DNA from: JBJTUH01 sp044346175
Lineage (GTDB): Bacteria; Cyanobacteriota; Vampirovibrionia; Vampirovibrionales; JAJTHC01
Direction of reading: 5' to 3'
Assembly (NCBI GenBank): GCA_044346175.1
Contig: JBIIZQ010000002.1
Span: 204,968-268,967 of the forward strand
DNA length: 64,000 nt
The stretch's first letter is position 1. Every line of letters begins with the position of its first letter. The translations under genes were made by a program, and so were the position numbers. Shown one piece after another: positions 36,527-45,867 of this stretch. Below the pieces are notes generated by a model. It was not told the DNA's origin, did not search any database, and saw only the letters and a list, made by a program, of their open reading frames with translations.

Positions 36527-36638
36527 CCCGCTGGTGGGGGTGTTGGTTTTCGGTAGGGTTGAAAACCCTACCCTACATTACGTTTTGGGGTGGTAAGTAG
36601 GGGACGGTTTATAACCGTCCCGTTGGTGGAGGCGTTGG
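36527..36638. repeat. REP-like palindromic cluster
   Basis: Two 20-bp direct repeats (36527-36546 and 36619-36638, 17 of 20 identical; core TTGGTGGAGG) flank two hairpins of identical architecture. Each hairpin has a 9-bp stem and a 3-nt loop: GGTAGGGTT/AACCCTACC (36552-36572) and GGGACGGTT/AACCGTCCC (36601-36621). It lies in a 423-bp gene-free gap (36491-36913) whose remainder shows nothing I recognise. Confidence 0.65.
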
Positions 36639-36913
36639 GAAACAAGAGAAGAGGGGAGGTGCAAAGGCATATTATTTTAGTGTGACCTATGGAAAAATAG
36701 TCAATATTCTTTAATTTGCAAACAGCCTCTAAAAAAAGGGGGGCTTATACCAAGACTCCCCTAGCACAGGCATACGCTCAATACATTGAAGAGGTTTGAT
36801 GGGTTTCCTAAATGTGCTATGGTATAGTCAAACGTGTTCTTTTATGAGAAAAAGTCTTTGTCTATCCCCACGTTACCTCATATCTTTTTGAACGCACGAT
36901 ACACCGCTTTCTC

Positions 36914-38263
36914 ATGATGCCTGCCTCCCCTCAAGAGGGTTTGCCTACACCCGAATCAATCGTCATGCCCTCTGTTACGCTACGACAATTGACCAAAACC
37001 TATACCATGCCGAAACGTCCTCAAGAGAAAACTCAGGGGTCTTGGTTTTCTGGCATCTGGCACACTATACGACACCTAGGGCCTTGGCAGAAAGCCAGTC
37101 AAGTGTATCACACCCCTTTAAAAGAGGTTTCTTTGACCTTTCCAGCAGGGAAGCTTACCGTGGTAGTAGGTCCAAGCGGCTGTGGTAAATCAACCCTGTT
37201 ACGTTTAGTAGCAGGGTTGGAAACGCCCTCTTCAGGCGAAGTACTATTAGGCGATACCCCTGTGAATACGATTCCTATTCAGAATCGTGGGGTTGCCATG
37301 GTCTTCCAGCAGTATGCCCTTTACCCACATATGACCGTGGCACAGCACCTGCGGTTTCCACTGTATCTTATGGGGCATAGCCCTAAAGCACAAGCACAAA
37401 AAGTTGCCGCTATGGCGGAGGTTTTAGGGTTATCTCCTCTACTCGATAAAAAACCGCATCAACTCTCAGGAGGACAACGACAGCGGGTCGCTCTAGGGCG
37501 TGCCATGGTGAGGGAACCACGGGTATTTCTCCTTGACGAACCGCTTTCCAACCTGGATACCGCCTTACGACAACACATGCGCCATGAACTCAAAGTGCTG
37601 CAAGCAAAATGGGGAGTCACAACCCTATATGTCACCCATGACCCTTTAGAGGCACTGAATATGGGGGATTTTCTTTTGGTTTTAAACCAAGGACGTGTGG
37701 AGCAGTTTGCACCCCCTTTAGAAGTTTACCTTGCACCTCAAACCCTTTTTTGTGCCTCATTTTTTGGAGATATGTCTTACCTACCTGCCATGGTGAACCC
37801 GCAAGATAGTGCTGAATGTTGGGTACTCCCTGATTCAGGGCATCGGATACGCATCCCTTTACCATCGAGCTGGCAAGCCCCCCCCTCAGAACCCCATCAA
37901 CCTGTTCAGCCTTCTAAAGAGAATGACCGCTCTCCCCTCTTCCCTTGGGTGATAGGCTACCGCCCCGAATGGTTAACCCTCGCACCGTATGCTTTGAGCA
38001 ACAAGGAGCAACTCCCCTTTGTCGTTGTACGCTGGGAGTATCTTACAGGCGGCCATTGGATGGTACATGGGGTTTTACCTCATGAAAAAGGTACATGCCT
38101 TGAGAGCCATGTACCCCTAAGCGTGCAAGTGCCTTGGCATACACTGACCCCTGAAGACCTGCAAGTAGGCAAAACACTCGGGGTGACATTATCGCAGAAA
38201 TATGGGGTTTTATTTGACCGCCATACACAGCAACGACTTGGTACGTTGCACGCTCTCTTGTAA
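36914..38263 (+). CDS. ABC transporter ATP-binding protein (MalK/UgpC-like)
   Basis: ATPase subunit of a probable carbohydrate/polyol importer. Walker A GPSGCGKST (about residue 85-93), Q-loop MVFQQYALYPHMTV, signature LSGGQRQRVALGRAMV (about 182), Walker B VFLLDEPLSNLD, and H-loop YVTHD are all intact. The C-terminal 150 residues are a TOBE/OB-like regulatory domain as in MalK. A 35-residue insertion rich in Trp/His/Gln sits before the Walker A strand (about residues 35-70). No permease or binding-protein gene is adjacent, so it may energise several transporters, as MsmX does (inference). The start is a tandem ATG without a clear ribosome site. Confidence 0.88.
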   Translation: MMPASPQEGLPTPESIVMPSVTLRQLTKTYTMPKRPQEKTQGSWFSGIWHTIRHLGPWQKASQVYHTPLKEVSLTFPAGKLTVVVGPSGCGKSTLLRLVAGLETPSSGEVLLGDTPVNTIPIQNRGVAMVFQQYALYPHMTVAQHLRFPLYLMGHSPKAQAQKVAAMAEVLGLSPLLDKKPHQLSGGQRQRVALGRAMVREPRVFLLDEPLSNLDTALRQHMRHELKVLQAKWGVTTLYVTHDPLEALNMGDFLLVLNQGRVEQFAPPLEVYLAPQTLFCASFFGDMSYLPAMVNPQDSAECWVLPDSGHRIRIPLPSSWQAPPSEPHQPVQPSKENDRSPLFPWVIGYRPEWLTLAPYALSNKEQLPFVVVRWEYLTGGHWMVHGVLPHEKGTCLESHVPLSVQVPWHTLTPEDLQVGKTLGVTLSQKYGVLFDRHTQQRLGTLHALL

Positions 38264-38264
38264 C

Positions 38265-38341
38265 AAGTAACACCCCAAGTAACACCCCAAGTAACACCCC
38301 AAGTAACACCCTAGGTAGCTAGTAGCAAGGTGTTACTTGGG
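38265..38341. repeat. 12-bp tandem array plus inverted copy
   Basis: Four consecutive 12-bp units AAGTAACACCCC (38265-38312; the last base of unit four is changed), beginning 2 bp after the ABC gene stop. They are followed by an inverted copy GGTGTTACTTGGG (38329-38341), which pairs perfectly over 13 bp with 38298-38310. The loop contains CTAGGTAGCTAG. Any of the four units could pair with the inverted copy. The element separates the ABC ATPase gene from purB. Confidence 0.9.
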
Positions 38342-38443
38342 CATAGGACATGTTTTTGCCATAATAAGGACAGGCTTTAACTGCCCCCTATTTTGGTGTG
38401 CTATTGATACAAATACTTGTGAGTGACGATAGGCTATTTCAAT

Positions 38444-39817
38444 ATGATTCCTCGCTATTCCCGCCCTCAAATGTCGGCCCTTTGGACTGCTGAAAATCGG
38501 TTTGCCACTTGGTTAAAAGTAGAACTTGCAGTGTTGCAAACCCAAGAAATGATGGGCATCGTACCAGCGGGCGTACATGATGTGGTGGCTTCCAAAGCAA
38601 GCTTTGATGTAGAACGTATTGATGCCCTAGAAGCTGAAGTAAAGCACGATATTATTGCCTTTGTATCCTGTGTGGCAGAATCAGTAGGCGAAGAGGGGCG
38701 TTTCCTGCACTTGGGCATGACCAGTTCTGACCTCATTGATACAGCGCAATCCTTGATGATTCAAGAGGCAGGACAATTAGTACTCGCACAACTAAAAACT
38801 TTGCGTGATGTCCTCTGGACAAGAGCCTATGAGCATCGCTACACCCTGTGTATTGGTCGGAGTCATGGGATTCATGGGGAGCCTGTCACATTTGGATTTA
38901 AACTTGTGGGGTGGGTAGATGAGTTAAATCGTCATATTACCCGTTTACAAGTGGCTTTGGAAGAAAACCGTGTTGGCATGATTAGCGGTGCGATGGGTAA
39001 CTTTGCCCACATGCCTCCTGAACTAGAAGAGCGTGTCTGTGCATCGCTGGGCTTAAAGCCTATGGCGGCGACAACTCAAGTGATTTCTCGTGACATTACC
39101 GCTTCTATTTATCTCGCTTTAGGGCATTTGGCAAGCAGTATTGAGAAATTTGTCGTGGAAGTGCGTCATTTACAACGCACAGAAGTACTCGAAGCCGAAG
39201 AACCCTTCACCAAGGGACAAAAAGGCTCCTCAGCCATGCCCCATAAACGGAACCCCATTTTAAGTGAGAACATGACTGGGCTTGCACGCTTAATTCGTAG
39301 TTATACACTACCCGCACTTGAGAACATTGCCTTATGGCACGAGCGTGACATTAGCCATAGTAGTGTGGAACGTGTCACATTGCCTGATATGTTTATCCTG
39401 ACAGACTTTATGTTGTATCGTCTCACGGGTATGATGCAAAATTTGGTGGTGTACCCTGAAAACATGATGCAGAATCTGCAACGTTTTGGGGGGGTTGTCT
39501 TCTCGCAACGTGTACTCCTTAAACTTGTCGATGCTGGGGTACGCCGTGAGGATGCATACAAAATTGTTCAAACACTCGCCCACCAAGCTTGGAATAACCC
39601 TTCAGGAAACTTTAAAGCCCTGATTCTTGCCGACAGTACCTTGCGTACCCTGTTACTTCAGAACCTTCCTTCTGAAGAAGCCGTCACCGAATTGCTTGAA
39701 GGATGTTTTACCTATGATGCGTACACAAAACATATAGATACTATTTTTGAGCGTGTGGCTCAACAGTACCCAGCCTGTTGTACGTCGCCCTTGGCAAGCG
39801 CTTGTATCGTTTGCTAA
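38444..39817 (+). CDS. purB: Adenylosuccinate lyase
   Basis: Fumarase/aspartase-superfamily enzyme acting twice in purine synthesis (SAICAR to AICAR, adenylosuccinate to AMP). The catalytic signature SSAMPHKRNP is at about residue 262. Also present are GMTSSDLIDTAQ, RSHGIHGEPVTFG and ALWHERDISHSSVERV. From the ATG at 38444 it is 457 residues, near the family's 430-460, and begins MIPRYSRPQMSALWT as expected; an upstream GTG at 38423 is rejected. The last 15 residues (Cys-rich) are atypical. It is followed 51 bp later by an unrelated gene. Confidence 0.96.
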   Translation: MIPRYSRPQMSALWTAENRFATWLKVELAVLQTQEMMGIVPAGVHDVVASKASFDVERIDALEAEVKHDIIAFVSCVAESVGEEGRFLHLGMTSSDLIDTAQSLMIQEAGQLVLAQLKTLRDVLWTRAYEHRYTLCIGRSHGIHGEPVTFGFKLVGWVDELNRHITRLQVALEENRVGMISGAMGNFAHMPPELEERVCASLGLKPMAATTQVISRDITASIYLALGHLASSIEKFVVEVRHLQRTEVLEAEEPFTKGQKGSSAMPHKRNPILSENMTGLARLIRSYTLPALENIALWHERDISHSSVERVTLPDMFILTDFMLYRLTGMMQNLVVYPENMMQNLQRFGGVVFSQRVLLKLVDAGVRREDAYKIVQTLAHQAWNNPSGNFKALILADSTLRTLLLQNLPSEEAVTELLEGCFTYDAYTKHIDTIFERVAQQYPACCTSPLASACIVC

Positions 39818-39868
39818 AACGGTGTGATAGACCCAATGAAGGGGTGTTTTTAGTTAGGATTACAGCAT

Positions 39869-40975
39869 ATGCCTCAACACGATACACCATCCGCCAGTGT
39901 AGCCCTTTCTGAAGGTTCCCCACTCGTGGCAAATGCCTCACAGAAAGCACTTGCCCACGTCTCACCTCAGGTGCTTTTAACCGTACTTCTAAGTACGGGG
40001 CAAGGTATTGTTTTACCTCCTGGTAGCTCTTGGCAAGCTTGGATTAAGCAATGGGCAGCACTGCAAGTTCACCCATTGCTTGACCAGCTGATGGTGGTAG
40101 ACCCCTGCGATACCGAATACCGCATGAAGACCTTCAAAAGTATGGGACTACTCCCGTGGTGTTCCCCACAGGTAGAAATGACCAGCCACACGCAACAGTG
40201 GGCTTGGGTGTTACGTCGGTTATTGAATCCGAGTGCAGATAGCCATCATTGGATACTTTTGTTAAAAGAGGGGGAAGTATTGAACGACACCATGCTCCCC
40301 TTCCTGAAACATTATTTGGCACAGTTGTCTTTGCATGTCTCTGTGGTGGACATTCCCATGGTCTATCAAGGAATGTGGTCCCTACACGCTGGGGGAAACC
40401 GTCAAGGAGATGCTGAGGGCATGTCTTGTTCTCCTGTACAATGGAAACCCGCACGGTGTATTCGACTGTCTCACTTGAAGTCAGCCCATGCTTGGCTCAC
40501 GCACGGACTCATTTTGGATACTTTGGGAGAAGTTGCAACACGACAAAGTTACGAAATGTTTTGTGAATCGTTACGGGTGGTACCTCTTGCCAACCGTTTA
40601 CCTATCACCAAAGAAGCCCTCTCCTTACAAGGCGCAGTCAATCCTTGGGGACATGTGGTGTGTCACACCCGTCAAGAAGCCCTTGATTACTTCTGCACCC
40701 ATCCACAATCTGAAACTGCTTTTTGGGTAGCCGACTGTTTAAAAACATTACCTGTCAAAGCCTCAAAAGAAAAAATCAACCACCACTTAAAAGCGTATGA
40801 ACGCTATTTAAAAGATTATACAGGCGTACCTTTGGACGCATTTTCGGAAAAACCCCTGCAGTTCATGAGTCGTTTCATCGATAAAGAACGCTACTTCTGG
40901 TTTCAACTCTTAGCACAACAACGTACCCATGTGACCTATCGCATACTCGATTATCTTCTCACAAGTAGCCCTTAA
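39869..40975 (+). CDS. Unknown protein, possible degenerate glycosyltransferase fold
   Basis: No confident family. The 368-residue soluble protein has an opening strand-helix pattern (VLLTVLLSTGQGIVLPPG... LLDQLMVVDPCDTEYRMKTF) and HHWILLLKEGEVLNDTMLPFLKHYL, positioned like the acidic nucleotide-sugar segment of GT-A glycosyltransferases but lacking the usual DxD. A later MWSLHAGGNRQG segment is followed by a helical C-terminal half (YERYLKDYTGVPLDAFSEKP). There is no signal peptide and no membrane span. It lies 51 bp after purB and 80 bp before the sensor kinase. The glycosyltransferase idea is weak inference. Confidence 0.5.
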   Translation: MPQHDTPSASVALSEGSPLVANASQKALAHVSPQVLLTVLLSTGQGIVLPPGSSWQAWIKQWAALQVHPLLDQLMVVDPCDTEYRMKTFKSMGLLPWCSPQVEMTSHTQQWAWVLRRLLNPSADSHHWILLLKEGEVLNDTMLPFLKHYLAQLSLHVSVVDIPMVYQGMWSLHAGGNRQGDAEGMSCSPVQWKPARCIRLSHLKSAHAWLTHGLILDTLGEVATRQSYEMFCESLRVVPLANRLPITKEALSLQGAVNPWGHVVCHTRQEALDYFCTHPQSETAFWVADCLKTLPVKASKEKINHHLKAYERYLKDYTGVPLDAFSEKPLQFMSRFIDKERYFWFQLLAQQRTHVTYRILDYLLTSSP

Positions 40976-41055
40976 CGTCGTAGAATGTTATGCTTAAGGA
41001 AGTCTGTGCTTTGACTATAGCATCTGTTTCAATAAAGAGGTGGCGATAAATACCC

Positions 41056-43614
41056 TTGAGCCATGATACACACCATTTCAATCGTCTGCGGTTATCTGTA
41101 CATCACTGTCGCAAGTGGATGGGGGTTTGGATAGCAAGGTCATTGAGACAAACCTCTTGGCGCGCCTTTCGTCGTAAACGAAGCCTACAAAAACAGTGGC
41201 TGTATCGTTTAGGACGCATCCGTTTATGGCAACAAATAGGGCTTTTCTTTGTGTTTGGGATTGTAACCCCCCTATTGTTTATTCAAGCGTGGCTGTTTCA
41301 TATCCATGACAAAGCCCTTCAAAAAGAGTTTCGAGACCTCTCTGCTCAAACAGCCGTTTCTATTTTTAGAGATTTTTCCAGTATTTTGCGTAACGAGCAA
41401 CTCCTCTTGAGTGAAACCTACCGACGTGCAAACCGCTTGGTACCTACACAACGCCTACCCTACCGTCCTTTAAAGGGATACGGGATACTTGGTACTACCA
41501 GCTTAACACCCACGCATAAGGGAACACCTGAACCACCCACGGATGACTACGAAGCACTGGCTTTTATTAAAACGGCAGAACCTTTTACGGGGTTTGTGCA
41601 GTGGCGTACACTATCCCCTCAGGACACAAAAACGGTCAAAGATAAGCCCCTAGAGAGTCTGGCTCATCGCCTTGCTACAGACGCAACCCAAGTACGAGAC
41701 ACCCAAACGGCTCCCTTTGTAAGTTTGTTGCATCCCGCCTTTTTAGCTCAAAGTCTCCAAGCGTGTACAGTCCCTCAGTCACGCCATGTGACATGGCAAT
41801 TGTTGCCCAGTCGCTTGCTTTACCCCTTAGAGACCCTTGAAGTCACGGTACCTTTGCCCGAGTTTCTGAATCACTTGCCAGATACCACTGATTTTAGCAC
41901 CTTACACCCTACCCAAAAACGCCAGATAGTTGATACCTTCAAACGACTTGAAAAAGAGCCTATGTTTCAGTCATGGCAAGCCTTAAACCCACGCCTTACA
42001 CAAACACCTTTTGAACAACTTAAAGCTTGGACACATACATTAAACCAACTCACGATGGCACAAGTACAAACGCCCTATTTACTGGTGCGCTATCAGCGTG
42101 GGATCCATAAGGAGTGTCGTATCACTTGGAAGCCATTCCGTTTCTTTCAACCTTCTGGCGTGTTAGGAACCGTGTTTCGATCCAATATTATGGTCTTTAA
42201 TGAAACAGGCGTTTTTATGGCAGATGGTACGCAACGCCATTGGGAAGGGTATCAGCTTGCGAAACAAGACCTCTTACATTTTTTACAAGCCCTACCTGGC
42301 GTACCTGAAGTGATGTCTATGCAGGTACACGGGATGATTTCTCGTGGTCAAACTCGTGAGAATGTACCTAGTTTCTTTTCTGGATTCTCATTTGAGCCTG
42401 AAACATCCACCCCCACGGCAACCCTTAACGATGCGGTATTACTTAAGCTCGCTGGAGATGACCCCTGGGGCCTTTTAATTCTTTCACCCTTTGAAATCTC
42501 TGAGCAGTATTGGAAACGGGCACAACGTCAAAGCACCCTGATTTTTCTTGGACAAATTTTATTAGCGGGTGTTTTAGTTGGGGTTTATCTTTATAGCTTA
42601 ATTCGTAACTTTCAGCAGTTAATACGAGGGATTAAGGGCGTTTCAAGAGGGCATTATAATCGCCGAGTCTTTTTAATGGTACACCCCTTAACACCTTTTG
42701 AAATACGGTATTTATCTCGAGAGTTTAACCGTATGGCGTATCGGTTGTCTTTGAGTTGGCAACAAACCCGAGTCACACTTGACCAGCTTCGACAAATGGA
42801 TCGTTTTCGCTCTGACTTGATTGACATGGTGAGCCACGAACTCCGTACCCCTCTCATGGTACTGCGAGGCTGTATGGGTGCTTTACAACGTCAGGCAAAA
42901 ATATCATCACCAACGTCTGGACACCCTATAGAGACCGCCCAGCAAGTAACGACCATGAAACGACAACTTGTAAGGCTGGAACGCTTGGTGGCGGACCTAC
43001 TCACAGTTCCTGCCATTGAGCAGGGTAAACTTACCCTTATGCACGAGTGGGTCAATGTCGTGGAACTTTTGCAAATTTGCATCCAAGATGTTGCACTCAG
43101 ACACGCACTTGTCGCTGAAGAGGCTTTTACAGTGACCTTTGATACCCCAGAACATCACCTGCCTTTGTTATGGTCTGACCCCGAACGTTTAGAACAAATT
43201 TTTGTCAATCTTTTAGATAACGCCTGTAAGTACAGAGACCCTTCTGAACCTATACGCCTGACCTTTCAATTACAAAGCACCGAAACCACAAGTGCATTAA
43301 GCTTGAGTATCAGTAACCTCACCCGAACCCTCAAACCTGAAATGGCACCTCTCTTAGGAGAGAAATTTCAACGTGCCGTTGTGGATAACCAGCGTAACCA
43401 TTTAACAGGCAGTGGGTTAGGGCTGTATATTTGCCAGGGTCTGATGCACCTCTTGGAAGGCACCTTAGAGCGTCGTATTGAAGCGTGTCCTCCCTCAAGC
43501 AGCGTGTTCAGTCCTGAGCCTCAAGGGTCTCAAAATCCTGAAAAAACCTACCGTTTTGTGACACTCTTAACGTTTCCCCTCCCCGTCATGGAATCCTCAG
43601 AAGCAATGTCCTAG
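41056..43614 (+). CDS. Membrane-bound sensor histidine kinase
   Basis: Two-component sensor of 852 residues. A basic N-terminus leads to a first span (about 58-80). A very large extracytoplasmic domain (about 80-490) follows and matches no sensor family I know. The second span is STLIFLGQILLAGVLVGVYLY (about 494-514). Then come a HAMP-like segment, the HisKA box DMVSHELRTPLMVLRG with the phospho-accepting His594, and the HATPase with the N-box NLLDNACKYRDP (about 720) and GSGLGLYICQGL. The start is uncertain: TTG at 41056 has GAGGTGG 13 nt upstream; the next in-frame ATG is at 41119. No regulator gene is adjacent; the OmpR-type regulator at 28284 is one possible partner. Confidence 0.88.
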   Translation: MSHDTHHFNRLRLSVHHCRKWMGVWIARSLRQTSWRAFRRKRSLQKQWLYRLGRIRLWQQIGLFFVFGIVTPLLFIQAWLFHIHDKALQKEFRDLSAQTAVSIFRDFSSILRNEQLLLSETYRRANRLVPTQRLPYRPLKGYGILGTTSLTPTHKGTPEPPTDDYEALAFIKTAEPFTGFVQWRTLSPQDTKTVKDKPLESLAHRLATDATQVRDTQTAPFVSLLHPAFLAQSLQACTVPQSRHVTWQLLPSRLLYPLETLEVTVPLPEFLNHLPDTTDFSTLHPTQKRQIVDTFKRLEKEPMFQSWQALNPRLTQTPFEQLKAWTHTLNQLTMAQVQTPYLLVRYQRGIHKECRITWKPFRFFQPSGVLGTVFRSNIMVFNETGVFMADGTQRHWEGYQLAKQDLLHFLQALPGVPEVMSMQVHGMISRGQTRENVPSFFSGFSFEPETSTPTATLNDAVLLKLAGDDPWGLLILSPFEISEQYWKRAQRQSTLIFLGQILLAGVLVGVYLYSLIRNFQQLIRGIKGVSRGHYNRRVFLMVHPLTPFEIRYLSREFNRMAYRLSLSWQQTRVTLDQLRQMDRFRSDLIDMVSHELRTPLMVLRGCMGALQRQAKISSPTSGHPIETAQQVTTMKRQLVRLERLVADLLTVPAIEQGKLTLMHEWVNVVELLQICIQDVALRHALVAEEAFTVTFDTPEHHLPLLWSDPERLEQIFVNLLDNACKYRDPSEPIRLTFQLQSTETTSALSLSISNLTRTLKPEMAPLLGEKFQRAVVDNQRNHLTGSGLGLYICQGLMHLLEGTLERRIEACPPSSSVFSPEPQGSQNPEKTYRFVTLLTFPLPVMESSEAMS

Positions 43615-43648
43615 AAGGGGTTAGGCGAAGTACTGTGGTAAGAGAGAC

Positions 43649-44452
43649 TTAAGAGGTATAAAGCCTTTTTTCTGTCACAACGCCTTCTAAGGGCATATCC
43701 CAAGGCATATGCTGCTGATGAAGACTTTTAAGAAGGAAATAAGCTTCTGAGGTCTCTAAACAGGGTGCCTGGGAAATAAAACATGCATCAGGGGTCACAC
43801 CCAGGCATGTAAGCGTACCGTTTTGCGTGTGATGCCAAGTGGCTTTTAGCATCGCAAGGTATTGGTCATAATAGCCTTTACCTCGACCAAGCCTAAGATA
43901 AGTAGCCGCTTGAGGAGAGGCATGAGGAGAAACTTGGGAGAGCGTTTCTACAAAAGAAGCAAACAGGAGTCCTGGTACACACACTAAGAGGTTCCCTAAC
44001 GACTGCTGCGAACTTGCCAGCATAGACTCAAATGGCACCTGCGTTGCATCAGGACAAGGTTCTTTTAAGCCCTGCCACAAAGGGTGAGACGCAACGGTAT
44101 TTTGCACGAGAAAGGAAACATCTGAAGGAGGCTTCTCCCAAAAGTGCATGTTCCAACGTGCTTCGCTGTGGGGTTCTTCTGAAGGCTGCAAGCTTATAGG
44201 CACGGTTTGAGGAAAAAACCAGCGTTGCCCCCTAGGACGATGAACCCAAGCATGGGCAAGAGAAGGCTCATCCTGCATAGGGTAAAACCCAAGAACGCAC
44301 TGAGCTTCCTGAAAAAGAGAGCTTTCAAGAAGATGCTGAGACAACATTGTATGTGGAAACTCATGAAAATATTGGGGCTGTCGCCGTGTTTTAGCCCATT
44401 GTCTGAGGTGGGCTTTCGTATAGGGTATGACGTGGGTCGGGTCAGTCATCAT
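43649..44452 (-). CDS. 5-formyltetrahydrofolate cyclo-ligase
   Basis: Converts 5-formyl-THF to 5,10-methenyl-THF using ATP, salvaging folate. The family marks are KAHLRQWAKTRRQ near the N-terminus, VLGFYPMQDEPSL, the substrate/ATP motif RLGRGKGYYDQYL (about residue 185) and LEGVVTEKRLY at the end. At 267 residues it is longer than the typical 180-200, because of inserted segments at about residues 70-150. It starts with a tandem ATG and is divergent from queE, 95 bp away, so the two promoters share a short interval. It converges on the sensor kinase gene. Confidence 0.88.
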   Translation of the reverse strand: MMTDPTHVIPYTKAHLRQWAKTRRQPQYFHEFPHTMLSQHLLESSLFQEAQCVLGFYPMQDEPSLAHAWVHRPRGQRWFFPQTVPISLQPSEEPHSEARWNMHFWEKPPSDVSFLVQNTVASHPLWQGLKEPCPDATQVPFESMLASSQQSLGNLLVCVPGLLFASFVETLSQVSPHASPQAATYLRLGRGKGYYDQYLAMLKATWHHTQNGTLTCLGVTPDACFISQAPCLETSEAYFLLKSLHQQHMPWDMPLEGVVTEKRLYTS

Positions 44453-44547
44453 GGGATGAAGCGTATCTTTTGTTTATACTTAAAGAAACAAGTAGAGTGT
44501 GCTGGTCTATGGCAAACGTTTTATTATTTTAAACTGGAGTCTTTTTT

Positions 44548-45390
44548 ATGTCTTCTTACATCGCCTCCCCCTATGACATCACGTTTTTATCGACACAGCA
44601 AGCCCCTGTTCAAGAAGTGTTTTCCTCCACCCAAGGAGAAGGGCCCTACATCGGGCTACGTCAAATTTTTGTACGTTTTGCACACTGCCATTTAAAATGT
44701 GCCTACTGTGACACCCCCATGCACACCCCTACTGGCGAGGCTCATTTGGCACCCTTACCTGACACCGTACAAAATACCACTTTAGAACATGACACACAAC
44801 ATCTTGCAAACCCTGTAGAGATGACCGTTTTATACAAGCATATTGCTAACATCCAAGCTCAAATACCTCATCACAGTGTCAGCTTTACGGGCGGCGAACC
44901 TCTCCTTTACCATAAAGCTTTAGCCGTTTTAATGCCTGCTGTGCAAGCCTTAGGGTTGAAAACATACCTAGAGACCAGTGCCAGCCAGCCTGATTTTTTA
45001 GCCTCAGTGATGCACGCTTGCGATATCTTAGCTGCAGATATTAAGTTACCTTCCGCCACGCACGAAGCCCCTTTGTTTGAAGCCCATCAAGCAACCCTCT
45101 CGCTAGCCTATGGCGTGATTCCATCTGTTTTTATTAAGCTCATTTTTAATGATACCACGACACAAGAAGAGATGAAGCAAGCCCAAGATGTCGTTTTATC
45201 CTCAGCCAAAACGCTTGAACAAGCAAAACAAACCCCCATCATTTTACAGCCTGAAACGGCTTTAGAAGGCACATTCCACCTCAAAGCATCCCAACAAACC
45301 ATGTTTCAACATCAAAGCGACTGGCTTCGGGCGGGCTTTTCCAATGTTCGAGTGATTCCCCAAACCCATAAAGTGCTTGCCGTACGTTAG
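44548..45390 (+). CDS. queE: 7-carboxy-7-deazaguanine synthase (radical SAM)
   Basis: Radical SAM enzyme that makes the 7-deazaguanine core for queuosine. It has VQEVFSSTQGEGPYIGLRQIFVRFAHC and the iron-sulfur triad C-x3-C-x2-C in HCHLKCAYCDT (residues about 47-54). FTGGEPLLYHKAL, LETSAS, ADIKLPSATHE and LIFNDTT follow. The 280 residues are longer than the usual 210-250, with an insertion after the cluster (GEAHLAPLPDTVQN). The ATG at 44548 has GGAG about 9 nt upstream. No queC/queD/queF is present in this window. Confidence 0.93.
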   Translation: MSSYIASPYDITFLSTQQAPVQEVFSSTQGEGPYIGLRQIFVRFAHCHLKCAYCDTPMHTPTGEAHLAPLPDTVQNTTLEHDTQHLANPVEMTVLYKHIANIQAQIPHHSVSFTGGEPLLYHKALAVLMPAVQALGLKTYLETSASQPDFLASVMHACDILAADIKLPSATHEAPLFEAHQATLSLAYGVIPSVFIKLIFNDTTTQEEMKQAQDVVLSSAKTLEQAKQTPIILQPETALEGTFHLKASQQTMFQHQSDWLRAGFSNVRVIPQTHKVLAVR

Positions 45391-45396
45391 AAACGC

Positions 45397-45645
45397 TTAT
45401 GTTTTTGGGGTGAGATGTCCCGTTTTAGTCGCCCCCATGACTTGCCCCATCATCACTTCCACTGAAACCAAATCACCCACTTGAGGATTAGGATAGAATG
45501 CCTCAGGATTCAAACGAATACTCATACGCTTAGTAGGTTCTTCAATATAGGCCAGTACCAAGTTGTAATAAGGGCTACCATGAATAGTAATCGCTTCACA
45601 GGTGACAATATACATGGTAAGGGTTTGAGGAAGGAGTGACATCAT
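45397..45645 (-). CDS. Small beta-rich protein of unknown function
   Basis: 82 residues from the tandem ATG at 45645; an upstream in-frame start at 45729 adds 28 residues without a ribosome site. The pattern of short strands (LTMYIVTCEAITIHGSPYYNLVLAYIEEP, RMSIRLNPEAFYPNPQVGDLVSVEVMMG) suggests a small beta-barrel, OB/S1-like or PilZ-sized fold, but no family is recognised. It converges on queE with only a 6-bp gap and is divergent from the flagellin leader. Confidence 0.6.
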   Translation of the reverse strand: MMSLLPQTLTMYIVTCEAITIHGSPYYNLVLAYIEEPTKRMSIRLNPEAFYPNPQVGDLVSVEVMMGQVMGATKTGHLTPKT

Positions 45646-45867
45646 GAAGAAGTTTCTTAGGGCTGTTTCTTGGGACTTTACGTATGAGAGAGGATGTATG
45701 ATGGCATGAAGAGGCTTATTGGACAGCAACCACTCCTCTATTTATAGCATAGATATGACACGGGACAGGGTCATTTTGTTACAAAATACCCTGAGACTAA
45801 AACACACCAAAAAAGCCTTAAAACACTCTTGTTACAAGCTTTTTAAGACTTTAAAAAGTAGTCACCA

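Noticed and set aside
38265..38341. CRISPR array
   Set aside because: Units are 12 bp, directly adjacent without spacers, and no cas gene is in the window.
44207..44695. 162-codon plus-strand frame across the cyclo-ligase/queE junction
   Set aside because: Overlaps the ends of two confident genes and the intervening promoter; composition is unlike a protein.
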